Positions 22,398-34,562 of a stretch of 64,000 bases of DNA are shown piece by piece (positions within the stretch are counted from its first letter, which is position 1; the number at the start of each line of letters is the position of its first letter). The notes beneath the pieces are model-generated. The model was not told where the DNA came from and ran no database searches. It worked only from the letters and a program-made list of their open reading frames with translations. A program made the translations under genes and the position numbers. The stretch lies in the NCBI RefSeq assembly GCF_048569485.1, contig NC_134361.1, forward strand, positions 174,837,336 to 174,901,335. Direction: 5' to 3'. The stretch comes from Anomaloglossus baeobatrachus (taxonomy: Eukaryota; Chordata; Amphibia; Anura; Aromobatidae).

Positions 22398-22874
22398 GGG
22401 AGCGGGACCAGACTACTTCTAGACTACAGGGGTCAAATAGCAAGAGAACTTAATGCCAAGAGGAAGGTCACAGATCATCAGGCCACACCAGTGGGAACGG
22501 GACCCAAACGTGTTCCCCTCGGCGGCAGCGGTGTCCAGAACTTTGGTTTACTAAGTTGTCAGTGTCAGCTTTATGGACTGAGTGAGTACGCAAGTGACCC
22601 TTCCACTCCCAACGGCACTCCCCAACACCATCACCGAGTCCCGGGGCATTCTTCCTTCTCGTGGAGGGGTTAAACATCTAGCTGCCCACTCCATCGCCCC
22701 CGGATACTCACAGCTGCAGCAGTGGTACTCCACCTTACCACGCACCATGGGTGGTGTCACAAACTTTAAATATACAATCCCCTGTAAATACCCCCTTTAT
22801 TTGAGTGGCCGCACAACCGCCGGGCCCGGACGCCCTTTGAGCTGTCGCGGGGGGGGGGGCATACCTCAAATTCC

Positions 22875-22892
22875 TGGCGTCACGAACAGGAT
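22875..22892 (+). promoter_or_regulatory. Putative primer-binding site of element D
   Basis: TGGCGTCACGAACAGGAT lies immediately after the partial 5' LTR. It starts TGG as expected and partly resembles the tRNA-Lys type (TGGCGCCCGAACAGGGAC), but I do not recognise an exact tRNA partner. Confidence 0.5.
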
Positions 22893-23036
22893 ATGAGCAG
22901 GACCCACTTACCTGGGTGACGTGTGCCTTGAAGACCGAATGCAACAGCATACTTAAAGCCAGAGCCAGCTAGGGAGCCGAGGCCGGACGCTGACATCTCC
23001 TACTGGGAACGACAACACCCAAAGCTTAAACCGAAG

Positions 23037-23415
23037 ATGACGAATCAAGATCAGAGGCAATGGGAGATGGTTGCCAGTGCACAGCGAGAAAAAGAGCACT
23101 TGAGGAGGGCCACCTTCCGTGTTAGAGGGCCATGGCGCAGGGACCATGTAAGGTGGTTTAACCCCGACAAAGGGTGGGGTTTCCTCTGGGAGGTGAACCT
23201 CTCTGAAGAAGTGTTTGTTGAGAGATATAGAGCAACATCTCCAGAGGGACCACCCAGGCAGTAACCTGGAGCCAGGAGAGGTGGTTATCTACACTTGGCA
23301 TTGGAGTGAGCGGCGCTGGTACGCCCTAGATATGAAGCGGCTCGCTATGGTTGATAAGCGGGTTCTGCCAGCCGCCACCGTTGATTACCAGCCTCCCAGT
23401 GAGCAGTACCAGTAA
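23037..23415 (+). pseudogene. Cold-shock-domain coding remnant of element D
   Basis: The N-terminus (MTNQDQRQWEM...) is charged. It leads into VRWFNPDKGWGFL, which matches the first strands and RNP1 of a cold-shock domain, followed by EEVFVERY at the RNP2 position; later sequence (WHWSERRWYALDMKRL) fits the end of the domain. The fossil frame has about one break. It differs strongly from the domain in element C, so the two are either separate captures or anciently diverged. Cold-shock domains bind single-stranded nucleic acid; the element function is unknown. Confidence 0.65.
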
Positions 23416-24034
23416 AATGTATAATGTTATAGCAAAACTGTTAGGTATCTGTGTTTCGTTTGTTATTTTCCTTAGAAAATAAGTGTCTAATCAACAGGGT
23501 TTGAATGAAAAAGAGAAAAGTTACCTGATTTGTGAGAAGATTTTTATAGTGTGTACACCCGGTACATGGACTTCGTTATATATATATCAGTAGTAAAAAT
23601 GGACCATGGTCACAGGACTGGTTGTGACCTACACAGACTTGTGTTCTTGTAAATAATTGCACCTCCTGTGCCTACCAGAGTCGTCTATTACAACACCCGG
23701 GACCTTAACCTGGTCACGGACCCACCATAGACATGCAGCGGGTCAGGTTGTTTGGGTGGTGGGTTAATGGGATCCGGAACATTGGGACTGAACTGTTGCA
23801 GGAAGAGGCTGCAACAGAGCTGGTTGAGCCTCCGCTACTAACTAAACCGGTAGCGTTCCATCATTGGAATGATGAACTCTAAAAATTACGTAACTTTAAG
23901 TGTCCAGCCTCCCTGATGTGGGAAGTATTTGTAAATAAAAATGTTTATTTTTTTGCTATCCAGCTTGAAAAAAAAAACAAAAAACCTCTGATGTCCTGTA
24001 GCTCGAGGACGAGCTACGTTTAACCAAGGGGGAA

Positions 24035-25162
24035 TGTGACGCCCTGGCCTATCAGGTCATCATAGGGTATTGTGCAATCTGCCCTTCTGTGCAATATCCA
24101 CCTCCTTCTTGGTTACGGGTCCCCAACTAATGGTGTTGCCAACATCAGCCAATCAAAATCCTAGGAACACTCTGCACCACACCCACCAGACACACCAGTG
24201 GACGGCCTGAGTGGAATAGGGTTGCCCACTTGGGGGGTTGGTAACGGGAGGTCAGGAATGTCAGTCAGTCAGTGAGTAGGAGAGAGGAAGTGTAAGAGTG
24301 AAGGAGAGAGGAGGTCAGGAGCCGGGCTCCTTGGAAGTCACTAGGTAGAAGATGGTGGTCTGGGCCTAGAAGGAGCTGGACCCCCGGTCACAGGGGATCA
24401 TAATAAGGGGCATAGAAGTGTTGAGGAGGACAGCCGGCGGCCTTGCACCATCACCGGGCTGGGACCAGGGCACGACGGGCTACGTGGACCCTAGGTCAGG
24501 GAGTAGCTTCAGGCAACCTGACAATTGACCCGACGAGAACGGAGCCTTCAAGATCCACTCTCCACCCGCTACAAAATCGGGGTACTAGCGCAACGAGGGG
24601 GATAGGATTTTCCACTAAAACGGTCCAGGAAATCCCAAGTATGAACCCTGAGAGCAAGCTCCCTCAGCCACACTGGGGACTGGGACCCGACTACTTCTAC
24701 ACTACAGGGGCCAAATATCAAGAGAACTTAGTGCCAAGAGAAAGGTCACAGATCATCAGGCAACACCAGTGGGAACAGGACCCAAACGTGCTCCCCTCGG
24801 CGGCAGCGGTGTCCAGAACTTTGGTTTACCAAGTTGTCGGTGTCAGCTTTATGGACTGACTGAGTGAGTACGCAAGTGACCCTTTCACTCCCAACGGCAC
24901 TCCCCAACACCATCACCGAGTCTCGGGGCATCCCCGCTTTCCATGGAGGAGTTAAACACCTAGCTGCCCACTCGATCACCCCCGGGTACTCCCAGCTCCA
25001 GTGGTGGTACTCCACCTTACCACGCACTACGGGTGGCATCACGAACTTTAAATATACAATGCCCTGTAAATACCCCATTTATTTGAGTGGCCGCACGACC
25101 TCCGGGTCCGGACGCCCCTCGAGCCACCGTGGATCCGGATCCGAGCAGCCCGGCTGCTGACA
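24035..25162 (+). repeat. 3' LTR of element D
   Basis: About 1128 bp, TGTGACGCCCTGG...GCTGCTGACA. Its last ~480 bp correspond to 22399-22874. It contains GGGTGGCATCACGAAC and CCCTGTAAATACCCC, landmarks shared with blocks E and F. Confidence 0.75.
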
Positions 25163-25195
25163 TGGGGGCGGCACAGAAACACATGGAGAATATAC

Positions 25196-26020
25196 AAAAC
25201 TCATTGTGGATATCTTCTACTTTTAATGGTCTTCAGCTCGATCTTGAGTCTTGGTGACTTCATGGATGAACGCTCTGTAGGAAGATTGACTTTGAACAAG
25301 TCTAGATAGGTCCACCAAAGTCTTCTCTGCCATTATCTTGATAGTATCAAGCCATCAGGTTGCTGTGTCTTCCTCCTTCTTGTCTTGTTCCTTTTATTTT
25401 TCCAACCATGATGTCATTCTCCAGTACTTCCTCTCTTGATATGATGTGTTCAGAATAGGCAAGTCATAGCTTGGTGATCCTTTCTTCGAGTGACATGTCT
25501 GATTTGATTTGTTCCAAAATTGATTTGTTTATTTTTGCCATCCATGGTATTGATAACATCCTTCTCCACCACCACATTTCAAAGGTGTTGATTCTTCTGT
25601 CTTGTTCCTTTTTCTTCTAGGTTTTGCATTCATATGTGACTACAGAAAAGATCAGACTATGCACGAGGCGTATCTTCATCCCCAGTGAAATGTTCCTCAA
25701 TTTGAGAACCTCGTTCAGTGACTTAGTTGTTGATTTGCCCTTTAGCAATTCTCCTATTGACTTCAGGTGTTGTCGCTGCATCTTAAGTGATCATTGATCA
25801 GACTAGTTTGAAGTCCTTTACAACTTCCAGTTTGTAGATATCCATCTCAAATGTGTCCCCGTCACACTTGGGAGTATTCAATATCTTTATCTTCTTTGTA
25901 TTGAGTAGGAGTCCCATGTTTGAGCTTTCCATTTTGACACTCTGTAAAAAGTCCTTCATTCCATCTACACTTGTTTCTATCAATGTTCTATGGTCTGCAT
26001 ATTTAGGATTGTTGATTATT
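25196..26020 (-). pseudogene. RTE-type LINE reverse-transcriptase remnant
   Basis: Minus-strand reading recovers C-terminal reverse-transcriptase text of the RTE/BovB kind: SVDGMKDFLQSVKMESS, GLLLNTKKIKIL, KLEVVKDFKL, then in other frames RINTFEMWC-like and LEEKGT-like pieces and a tail resembling the usual GHI...RRGRQ segment. Many stops and shifts are present and the YADD box is degraded to YADH. The 5' half (endonuclease and most of RT) is missing. It is an old 5'-truncated LINE copy. Confidence 0.7.
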
Positions 26021-26136
26021 CATCCAGAAATATTGATTTCTTCTTCTTACAGTCACGTTCACACTAACGAGTCTCATCATAGTTCTCTGGTTTTTGGTCA
26101 ATTAAAATGATAGCAAAATCAACAATGAGACTAAAG

Positions 26137-26863
26137 TGTCATGCCTGGGTAACGAGACGAGGAGGAAATGGGTCCACTCCGAGAGACCGTTCACTGACCT
26201 GGAGGAGCGGACCAGAGCGGCTACCAAGACTTCACTACAACCACAGGAGGTGGAAGCAAACAGAAGGCAGTAAGTAACCGCCAGGAGGCAGCCCAGGAAG
26301 ATCTCTATAACACGGCAGTTGTCACCACAGGACGAAGACCTAGGAGCTGGTATAGATGAGGGACGCTGGTGCGGACTAGTGCAGGCCGGTTCCGAATGCC
26401 ACTGGAGTACGGAAGGTGCAGGCAGGGTCTGGAGGACATAGACAATACAAGGCAGGAACAATGACAAGGTCATGGGACAGTATAGAGAGCGGGTATAGCA
26501 CAGAGACCTGACAACTAGCATGTGCAGACTAGCTTCAGGAACATGTTGAACAGGCACCTCCCAATGGGGGAGCATGCCTTATATACATTGTGCCAAAACA
26601 GGAGTCGGGAAGCACGTCCGGGTTAAGTTGCACGGCCGTGCCCTACATTCGCTCCCAAGAGCCCTACTGCGCATGCGTGGGACTCAAGGGACAGGAGAAA
26701 GACCAAGAAGCATGAAGCAGGAGGAACGTCGACACACAGGAAACGGGGCTGCCGATGGACAAAAAGGGGGAACCGCGGGACCGCAGGACCGGTCAGAGAC
26801 TGCGGAGGTGAGCAGGGAAGAGTGCTGGTGCTCCTGGGCTGGGAGCGCCAACGATGTGTCACA
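26137..26863 (-). mobile_element. LTR-like block, probable solo LTR
   Basis: About 727 bp, TGTCATGCC...GTGTCACA. On the minus strand a TATATAAGG promoter-like string near 26580 lies after a GC-rich, CGCATGCGCAG-containing part, as in the LTR of chromovirus B. No target duplication is seen and no internal region follows. Its layout resembles 60778-61837. Confidence 0.55.
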
Positions 26864-29010
26864 TTGTTTACCATAACAATAATAATAGACGCCACAATTA
26901 TTATTGCTGCCAGGCGCACAGAGGGGTCATAGTGTTCGGTGCTATGGCCTGTGCTCCCCAAAACTCATGTGTCATAAAGGGAAAGGCAGAAACCCTTTTT
27001 CAAAATCTGTATAGACAGATCACCCCAACCTTAAAAGATCAATAGTCACTAAATGTTATGACCAAACCATGATTGGACAATACCGCCGTACTGGTACTAA
27101 CTAAAACCATCATACTGCGACTTAATAAAACCACCGTGATGTGACTACATAATGCCACTATACCACAACAGGATAACACCCCCATACTGTGAACTGCATT
27201 ATTTATACTATATCATGACAGGATGTGGCCATGCAAACAGATTGCTCTATGTTGGCTGCACGGTTTCTGCTCACCTGCACAGTCAATACGTGAGAAATTA
27301 AAAAGAATATCTAATAATAGAGCTTAAAGAAATGGCAAAATTTAAGAAGGTGCTGCGTTTCGTCTGCCCTTTGGCTGCCCAGTAAGTGCAGGTTGACCAC
27401 TTTCTAACCCTGCTAGAGATAGAATAAATAGTTACATCCACTTACAGGCGACGCTTCCAAGGATTGGAGTCAAGTCACACTGTGCAAAAGAAAAGATAAA
27501 TGTAACCAAATAGTGTCAAACCAAAATCCACCATTCACAATAGGTCATAACTCACTTTTGGATCTGGGTAAGCATGCCAGAGGGACTGATACATCGGAGA
27601 TGGATATGCTAGACACCACTTGTAACAGCGAGGATCAATGGAGCTGCTTATGATGGATGATACCTGTGTGTGCAGTCAGCAACATAGAACAGCAGAGCCG
27701 GATTGCAAGCAGGCACTTTTACCCAGCACAGACAGATTAGCAGACAGGTACGCCATGTGTGCACCTTGCAACATCAGAGCCGAATTAACAAATTGGCACC
27801 TTGATGTAGAAGAGCCAAACTTGTGGACAACACTTTAGAATAATAAATCTGGATTGGGAGAATGACAGGTCACTGCTCAGATTTCAAACAGAGGAGGCAG
27901 GTCATTCACAGCCCGGAGGCAGATGGAGGAGCCAGGGAATCATAGACAGGGAGGAGAAGACCCAGGGTACAGTCCAGCCCCTGTGCACCGAAATCTAATT
28001 ATCAGTTGACTTAAAATGGTAATTAAGTAAGAAACAAAAAGCAGGCTTCATCAAAGGTATCAGTTTAATCTAATGGCCTTTAGAGCCATGTCTTTATTTT
28101 ACAATACAAATTCGTGCTGACAGGTTCTTTTTCATGAAACCTTCTTTGGTCTTCTAGGCTTCCTGGGTGACAGTTTATCTTCTCCCAGGATCTGGACCCA
28201 CACTGACTACATGTCCACTCTATGTTAACGAGACTGATAAAATAATCTTTTTAGCAAATGAAATTCCATTTCTGACATGTATCATCTCTTCTGGTCTTCT
28301 CCATATGGACCTAAAGAATGTCTCAGCTGTTCTAACTGGCCACAACATGTTAACCTTAAAGTCCTATTCCCAAGTAGTAGCCCATCTTACAGCATTTATC
28401 AGAAGGACACAATATTCTCACTTTTCTGGACTCTGCAGTTCAAGCATTTAAGTTCCTCAAATCTTGTTTTTCCTCTGCTCCGGTTCTATACCACCTAGAC
28501 ATCAACTAATCATTTATTCTTGAAGGGAATGCCGCTTCAAAATATGTAAGGGCATTGTTGTGGTTTACTGAAGTGGCCTTAAAAAGCCAGGGAGAGTGGC
28601 TTCTGAGCTGCATTCTGGGTTACGATGGTAACCTAACGCACACTGGTTCAGATGCAATTGACGGCTCGTGGAAGGAGGTATAGCCCGGCACTGGGGTCGG
28701 GACAGGTAAGTAACACTTCCTTAGGTCATCTTGAGTCTTAATTTTTGTTATGCGTACTGAGAAACGTAAAATAAGGTCTAACTTAATACTACTACACCTG
28801 ACCCACCCGGTGCTTGTTCAGGCTAGAGGTTCCACCCTAACTGGATGACTAAGATGACCACTCAGACCTTTGCCTTCTAAGCGGCCATTGAGGGTTCAAC
28901 TTACCGCCTTAAGAATCTGAGAGAAGATGCAGAGTAAAGAATAAGGTAAACCAAAAGTAATAATCTGCCAGAAGAAACACTAGGCAGACAGGCCGTAATT
29001 CCAAACAGGG
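26864..29010. other. Non-coding stretch with old degraded repeats
   Basis: No gene found. Around 27060-27200 there are weakly repeated phrases (ACCACCGTGATGTGACT, ATGCCACTATACCACAACAG) that look like a decayed dispersed repeat. Short frames at 27638-27838 and 28167-28498 have no recognisable motif. Confidence 0.35.
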
Positions 29011-29573
29011 TCTATTTCAGATATATTATATTAACCACAGAAGAATACACTGATCCATATCAAGAACAATTATAATTTTTCAGAGGTCACCGTAAACAAT
29101 AATTATACTTAAACTGACTCTGTTTATATAGTCAATATGTTTAGAAATAAAGGCTATGTGCCAAAGAGATTTGCAAAAAATACAAAATATATTTTATTTA
29201 TAGGACAATGAGACATAGGAACACACAGTAAAGTGCAAAAAGTGAATTTTAAAAACAATGCACACAAGCACAAAAAACAGGGCAGCAGTACGTGTCAGGA
29301 TTACATATATGTAATGGTCTCAACTCCATGATCAATGTAGTTAGTGAGAGATCAGAAGTGGTCAGGGTGGACAGCTGCATGATTGCATGGTTTTTATGAG
29401 TAGTCTCATTATAACCAGCCTGGCCACTAGGGGTCTCGCATAGTTAAGTCACTGGTAATTGCAGGGTTGATACAAAAAAACATGCAATGACAGTTGTAAT
29501 AAAAATATACCATGCAATATAGAATATAATAATATACCGTTAATGGCCTAAATGGTATTTTTATATTACCATA

Positions 29574-30358
29574 TGTTAGGGCCAGGTGGACGGGCGGACC
29601 CAGGAGGTGGATCCACTGGGCCGAACACCTTACTGAAGGCAAGGGGTCCGGTAGCCAGAGCACTACGGGTAGCAGGACAGTCCGTGCAAAAGAGTGGAAT
29701 GGAGAGGTCCCTGGGACCACGGAGTCACTGATGGTAGTCCGGGTGACGGAGCTCAGGTTCGGAGGCCGAGATGTTGTCAGGCAGAGTCCGGAACCGATAG
29801 AGCGAGAGGACGGGTCACCACAGGGATCAGAGATGGTACGGACTGACGGGATGGCAGATAGTCAGCGTTCGGGGTTCGGGAATCGGCAGGACCGGATGGC
29901 GAGGCAGGAGCGGCTCTAGAAGAGAGATAGGTAAGTATGGCACAGAGACACAAGGAGACCTGACTCCTAGCTTAGGAAACACGAAGAACAGGCCCCGCCC
30001 ACTTGGACATTAAACCCCTTTATACCCTGTACCTGTGTGTTCAATATCCTGTCTGTGGACGCTGGCCCTTTAAGAAAGGGTCAATGACCGCGCGCGCGCC
30101 CTAATGCGCATGCGCGAGGCCCGGGTGCCAGAAGCCAGGGCAGGGAGCGGTGAACAGGAGGCAGGGGAGCCGGGCGGGAGCGAAGCTGCCGGCGGACGCT
30201 GGGAGCGGGGACCGGGACGCCTGGGGATCATAGGTGAGGAGGCCTGGAGGCTGTGGAGTGGGGGACGCCGGACAGAGGAGCCGGGGAGCGAGCCAGGGAA
30301 GCCGGGGAGCGTGGCAGGGGAACCGGGGAGCTGGACAGGGGACCCGGGGAGCGTGACA
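29574..30358 (-). repeat. 3' LTR of chromovirus B
   Basis: 785 bp, TGTTAGGG...GTGACA on the plus strand. It contains a GCGCGCGC tract followed by CGCATGCGC and a CTTTATACCC string (a minus-strand TATA box). Confidence 0.93.
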
Positions 30359-30369
30359 GTACCCCCTCC

Positions 30370-33300
30370 CCCACGCTCCCCTCCCCGCAACCGGGACAGG
30401 AAGGCACGAATCAGGGGAGTACCCACATTCTCCCGGGGTTCCCAGGACCTATCCTCAGGACCATACCCCGCCCAGTCCACCAGGAAGAACTGTCGGCGCA
30501 CGGTTTTCATGGCCACGATATCCCTTACCGCATAGATGTCATCATCAGCAATAGGAGGAGGAGCAGAACTGGCAGCAGCGGAGAAGGGACCAAGGACAAC
30601 CGGCTTGAGCAGGGAGACGTGGAAGGAGTTGGGTATCCTCATCGTGGCCGGGAGCTGCAGCTTGTAGGAGACCTCATTTATTCTGCAGAGGACTTTAAAC
30701 GGCCCGATGTAGCGAGGACCCAGCTTGTATGATGGTAGCTTCAATCGGACGTACTTGGAAGCAAGCCAGACGAGATCTCCTGGAGAGAAACACGGAGGAT
30801 CCAAACGCCTCTTGTCTGCGTGTCTCTTCATCCGCAGGGAAGCACGTCCAAGGGACGCCTTGACAGAGTCCCAAATTGTTGCAAAGTCACGGGCTACAGC
30901 ATCAGCAGCAGGGACATCCGAGGAAGAGGATACAGGCAATGGGACGGAAGGCTGAAGTCCGTAAACGACATGGAAGGGAGAGCTGGAGGAGGACTCACTG
31001 ACGTGGTGATTATGGGAGAATTCAGCCCAAGGAAGAAGCGTGGACCAGTCGTCATGATGGGCGTTGACGTAGTGACGTAAGAAGGTGGTCAAGATCTGAT
31101 TGACTCGTTCCACTTGGCCATTCGATTGAGGATGGTAGGCTGAAGAAAAGTCCAGAGTCACTCCCAGATGTTTGCAGAGGGCCCTCCAGAAGCGGGAGGT
31201 AAACTGAGTTCCTCTGTCGGACACAATGTGTGATGGAAAGCCATGCAACCGGAAGATGTGCTGTATGTAGGCGTCAGCGAGTTCCTGGGCTGAGGGCAGT
31301 CCAGCCATAGGGACGAAATGAGCCATTTTGGAGAACCGATCCACCACGACCCATATGACTGTGTGTCCGGAGGACAGGGGCAAGTCCGTAATGAAGTCCA
31401 TTGCAATGTGTTGCCACGGAACTGAGGGTATAGGCAGAGGCAGAAGACGGCCATATGGCAGATGTTTGGGCGTCTTGTTCCTGGCACAAGAGGAGCAGGC
31501 TGAGACAAAAGAAGCGACGTCCGTACGAAGGGATGGCCACCAGTAATGACGTACAATCGTACTCCATGTTCTTTTCTGACCAGCATGGCCGGTTGTTTTC
31601 GAGGCATGGCCCCAGTGCAACACTTTTTGCCTGTCAGTCTCAGAGACATAGGTCTTCCCGGGCGGTATCTGGGCCAGGGTGACAGGGGCCACCGGAATGA
31701 TTTCACTAGGGCAGATGATGGGCTGGGATGTCTCCTCCTCCTGCTCCATGGGCATGAATGACCTGGACAAGGCATCTGCGCCTACATTCTTGTCCGCAGG
31801 TCGGAAATGGAGCTGGAAATCGAACCTGGCAAAGAACAAGGACCACCTGGCTTGCCGTGGGTTCAGTCGCTGAGCGGACCGCCGGTATTCCAGGTTCTTG
31901 TGGTCCGTGTAAATGATCACGGGGTACATTGCTCCCTCCAGAAGGTAGCGCCATTCCTCCAGAGCCAGTTTGACTGCCAATAGCTCTCGGTCACCGATGG
32001 TGTAGTTGCGTTCAGGCGCTGAGAAGCTCTTGGAGAAGAAACCGCAAGTCACCATCTTCCCGGAGGAGGACTTCTGCATGAGCACTGCTCCGGCTCCCGA
32101 GGAGGAGGCATCCACCTCCAAGGTGAACTGTCGGTTTAACTCCGGACGGTGGAGCACAGGGGAGGAAGCAAATGCCTGTTTCAGGGAGCCAAACGCGGCG
32201 TTGGCCGCAGGTGACCAGTCCTTTGGATTAGCCCCCTTCTTGGTCAAGGCGGAGAGAGGTGCAGTCAGAGCCGAGAAGTGAGGGATGAACTGACGATAAT
32301 AGTTTGCGAATCCCAGAAAGCGTTGGATTGCCTTCAGTCCAGAAGGAGGGGGCCAGTTGAGAATGGAAGAGACCTTCTCCGGATCCATCTGCAGTCTGGT
32401 ATCGGAGATTACGTAACCCAGGAAGGGAAGAGAAGACTGCTCGAAGACACACTTCTCGTACTTGGCGTACAGACGATTTTCCCTCAGTCTTTGTAGTACC
32501 AGCTGCACGTTCTCTCTGTGGGTCTGGAGGTCCGGAGAAAAGACCGGGATGTCATCAAGATACACTACCACACAGATGTAGAGAAGGTCCCGGAACACGT
32601 CGTTCACCAATTCCTGAAAGACTGCTGGTGCGTTACACAGGCCGAAGGGCATCACACAGTATTCATAGTGCCCATCGCGAGTATTGAACGCGGTCTTCCA
32701 TTCGTCCCCAGAGCGGATGCGGACCAGGTTGTAGGCACCCCAAAGATCCAACTTGGTAAACACACGAGCTCCTCTAAGCCGATCAAACAATTCGGGGATG
32801 AGCGGCAGGGGGTATTTATTTTTCACGGTGATTTGGTTCAATCCCCGGTAGTCAATGCATGGGCGTAGGTCGCCCTCTTTCTTCTTAACGAAGAAGAAGC
32901 CTGCTCCAGCAGGAGAGGAGGATCTCCGAATGAATCCCCTTGCCAGGTTCTCTGTGATGTAGGTAGACATGGCCCTTGTTTCGGCAGGAGACAGCGGATA
33001 TATCCGTCCTCGAGGTGGTGTAGTCCCGGGAGCAGGTCGATGGCACAATCGTAAGGACGATGTGGCGGCAGTACCTCTGACTCCTTTTTATCAAAGACGT
33101 CCGCGAAGGACCAATAGGCCGAGGGCAGTCCCGGTAGGGACTCTGGAACCGGAGGTCGTCGGATGGGTTGAATAGTCTTCAGACAGTTCTCGTGGCAAGA
33201 GGAGCCCCATCGGGTGATTTCACCAGTACCCCAGCTGACTGAGGGTTCGTGTGTCCGTAACCAGGGGAGTCCCAGCAGGATTTGATGGGACATGTGTGGG

Positions 33301-33602
33301 AGGACATAGAGAGCGATGTTCTCGGTGTGCAGGGCACCGATACGCAGTTCCACCGGCTTGGTGATCCACGAGATGGTGTCAGAGAGGGGTCTCCCATCCA
33401 CAGAGGCAATCACTAGGGGTTTGTCGAGTGGAGTAACAGGCACCTGGTACTTGTCCACCGTGGCCTGCTGGATGAAATTGCCTGCTGCCCCGGAATCGAG
33501 GTATGCCTCGGCCGTGAACCGCGTCTCTCCCGTTGTCACTTGAACAGTCCACGTAACCGGGTCTGAGAGAGTCCCAGCACCTAGGGTGGCCTCTCCTACC
33601 AA
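30370..33602 (-). pseudogene. pol: pol region of chromovirus B, with chromodomain
   Basis: Long minus-strand Pol: protease-like N-terminus with an LDSGAAGNF motif; reverse transcriptase with PLPLIPELFDRL and catalytic YLDD; RNase H (LEVDAS, TDHKNLEY); integrase with zinc-binding HHCC (CSSCARNK), then MDFITDLP, DRGTQFTS and the glutamate in NGQVERVN; and a chromodomain near the C-terminus, FLVDWAGYGPEDRSWEP. The chromodomain, which in this clade binds methylated histone tails and steers integration, is the diagnostic part. A proline- and serine-rich tail runs into the LTR. The region is treated as a fossil with few breaks. Confidence 0.92.
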
Positions 33603-33604
33603 CC

Positions 33605-34549
33605 CTAGGCTTTGGAGTTTCCTGGCCTCTCTGGACAGGAGCGTAGAAGGTGTGTGCCCTCTCCGCAGTAGAAGCAGAGGCCCTTGGCGAGCCGTTCTGC
33701 TCGGCGTTGTTCAGACTGCCGCAAACAGTCGATCTGCATGGGCTCGTGGACGGAGACACCAGATGCCGTTGACTGAAGTACGGCGGGCTTCTGCGGAGGA
33801 GAGGAATGCCGTATCGGACGTCTCTCACGGGACACCTCTTTGGATCGTTCCTGAAAACGTAGATCCACTCGAGTCGCTAGGGCAATCAGGGCATCCAGGG
33901 TGGACGGCACGTCACGACCAGCCAGCTCATCTTTGATACGACCCGAGAGGCCTTCCCAGAAGGCGGCGGTTAGAGCCTCATTGTTCCACCCGAGTTCCGA
34001 AGCCAAGGTACGAAAACGGATGGCATATTGGCCCACCGTCAGAGTCCCCTGACGTAGCCGGAGGAGAGATGAGGCAGACGCGGAGGCGCGTCCGGGCTCG
34101 TCAAAGGTGCCACGAAATGCCTGCAGGAACTCCTGGATGTTGGTGGTCACCGGATCCTCCTTCTCCCACAAGGGGTTCATCCAGGCCAGCGCCTCACCCT
34201 CTAGATGGGACATCATGAACGCGACCTTGGCTTGGTCGGAGGCAAACAAGTGCGGCAGCAGCTTGAAATGGAGAGAACATTGATTGATGAATCCCCTGCA
34301 GGTCTTGGGATCTCCGGCGTACCGGGGTGGTGAGGCCAAACGAAGACTGGAGGCATCCGAGGAGGCTGCCACGGGAGCTGTGGCCGTGGATGGTACAGTG
34401 GAAGCCCGAGATGCTGAAGATGTGACCGACGCTTGTAGCGTGTTCAGGCGGGCGTCCACAGAAGACATGAAGTTTAGCATGCGGGTCTGGGTCTCACGCT
34501 GGCGTGTGAGTTCCTCCTGCAAGGCTGCTAGTGCTTCGGCGGGATCCAT
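33605..34549 (-). CDS. gag: gag of chromovirus B
   Basis: 314 residues, starting MDPAEALAALQEELTRQRE, a coiled-coil-like N-terminus seen in sushi-type Gag proteins. The central capsid-like part includes YAGDPKTCRGFINQC and FMMSHLEGEALAWMNPLW. The C-terminus has one zinc knuckle, CFYCGEGTHLLRSC, with C-X2-C-X4-H-X4-C spacing. The ATG lies only 13 bp inside the LTR. The pol region begins almost at once after gag, as is usual for this clade. Confidence 0.92.
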   Translation of the reverse strand: MDPAEALAALQEELTRQRETQTRMLNFMSSVDARLNTLQASVTSSASRASTVPSTATAPVAASSDASSLRLASPPRYAGDPKTCRGFINQCSLHFKLLPHLFASDQAKVAFMMSHLEGEALAWMNPLWEKEDPVTTNIQEFLQAFRGTFDEPGRASASASSLLRLRQGTLTVGQYAIRFRTLASELGWNNEALTAAFWEGLSGRIKDELAGRDVPSTLDALIALATRVDLRFQERSKEVSRERRPIRHSSPPQKPAVLQSTASGVSVHEPMQIDCLRQSEQRRAERLAKGLCFYCGEGTHLLRSCPERPGNSKA

Positions 34550-34562
34550 GGCCTGTTCTTAC

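Larger units (their letters stand above)
22399..25162 (+). mobile_element. Non-autonomous LTR element D with a cold-shock-domain remnant
   Basis: Plus-strand element. A partial 5' LTR (22399-22874) matches the last part of the 3' LTR (24035-25162), so the element is truncated at its left side. After the 5' LTR comes TGGCGTCACGAACAGGAT (22875-22892), placed like a primer-binding site. The internal region is only ~1.1 kb and encodes a cold-shock-domain remnant. A purine tract, CAAGGGGGAA, precedes the 3' LTR. No gag-pol. The two LTR segments differ visibly more than those of element C, so it is older. Confidence 0.75.
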
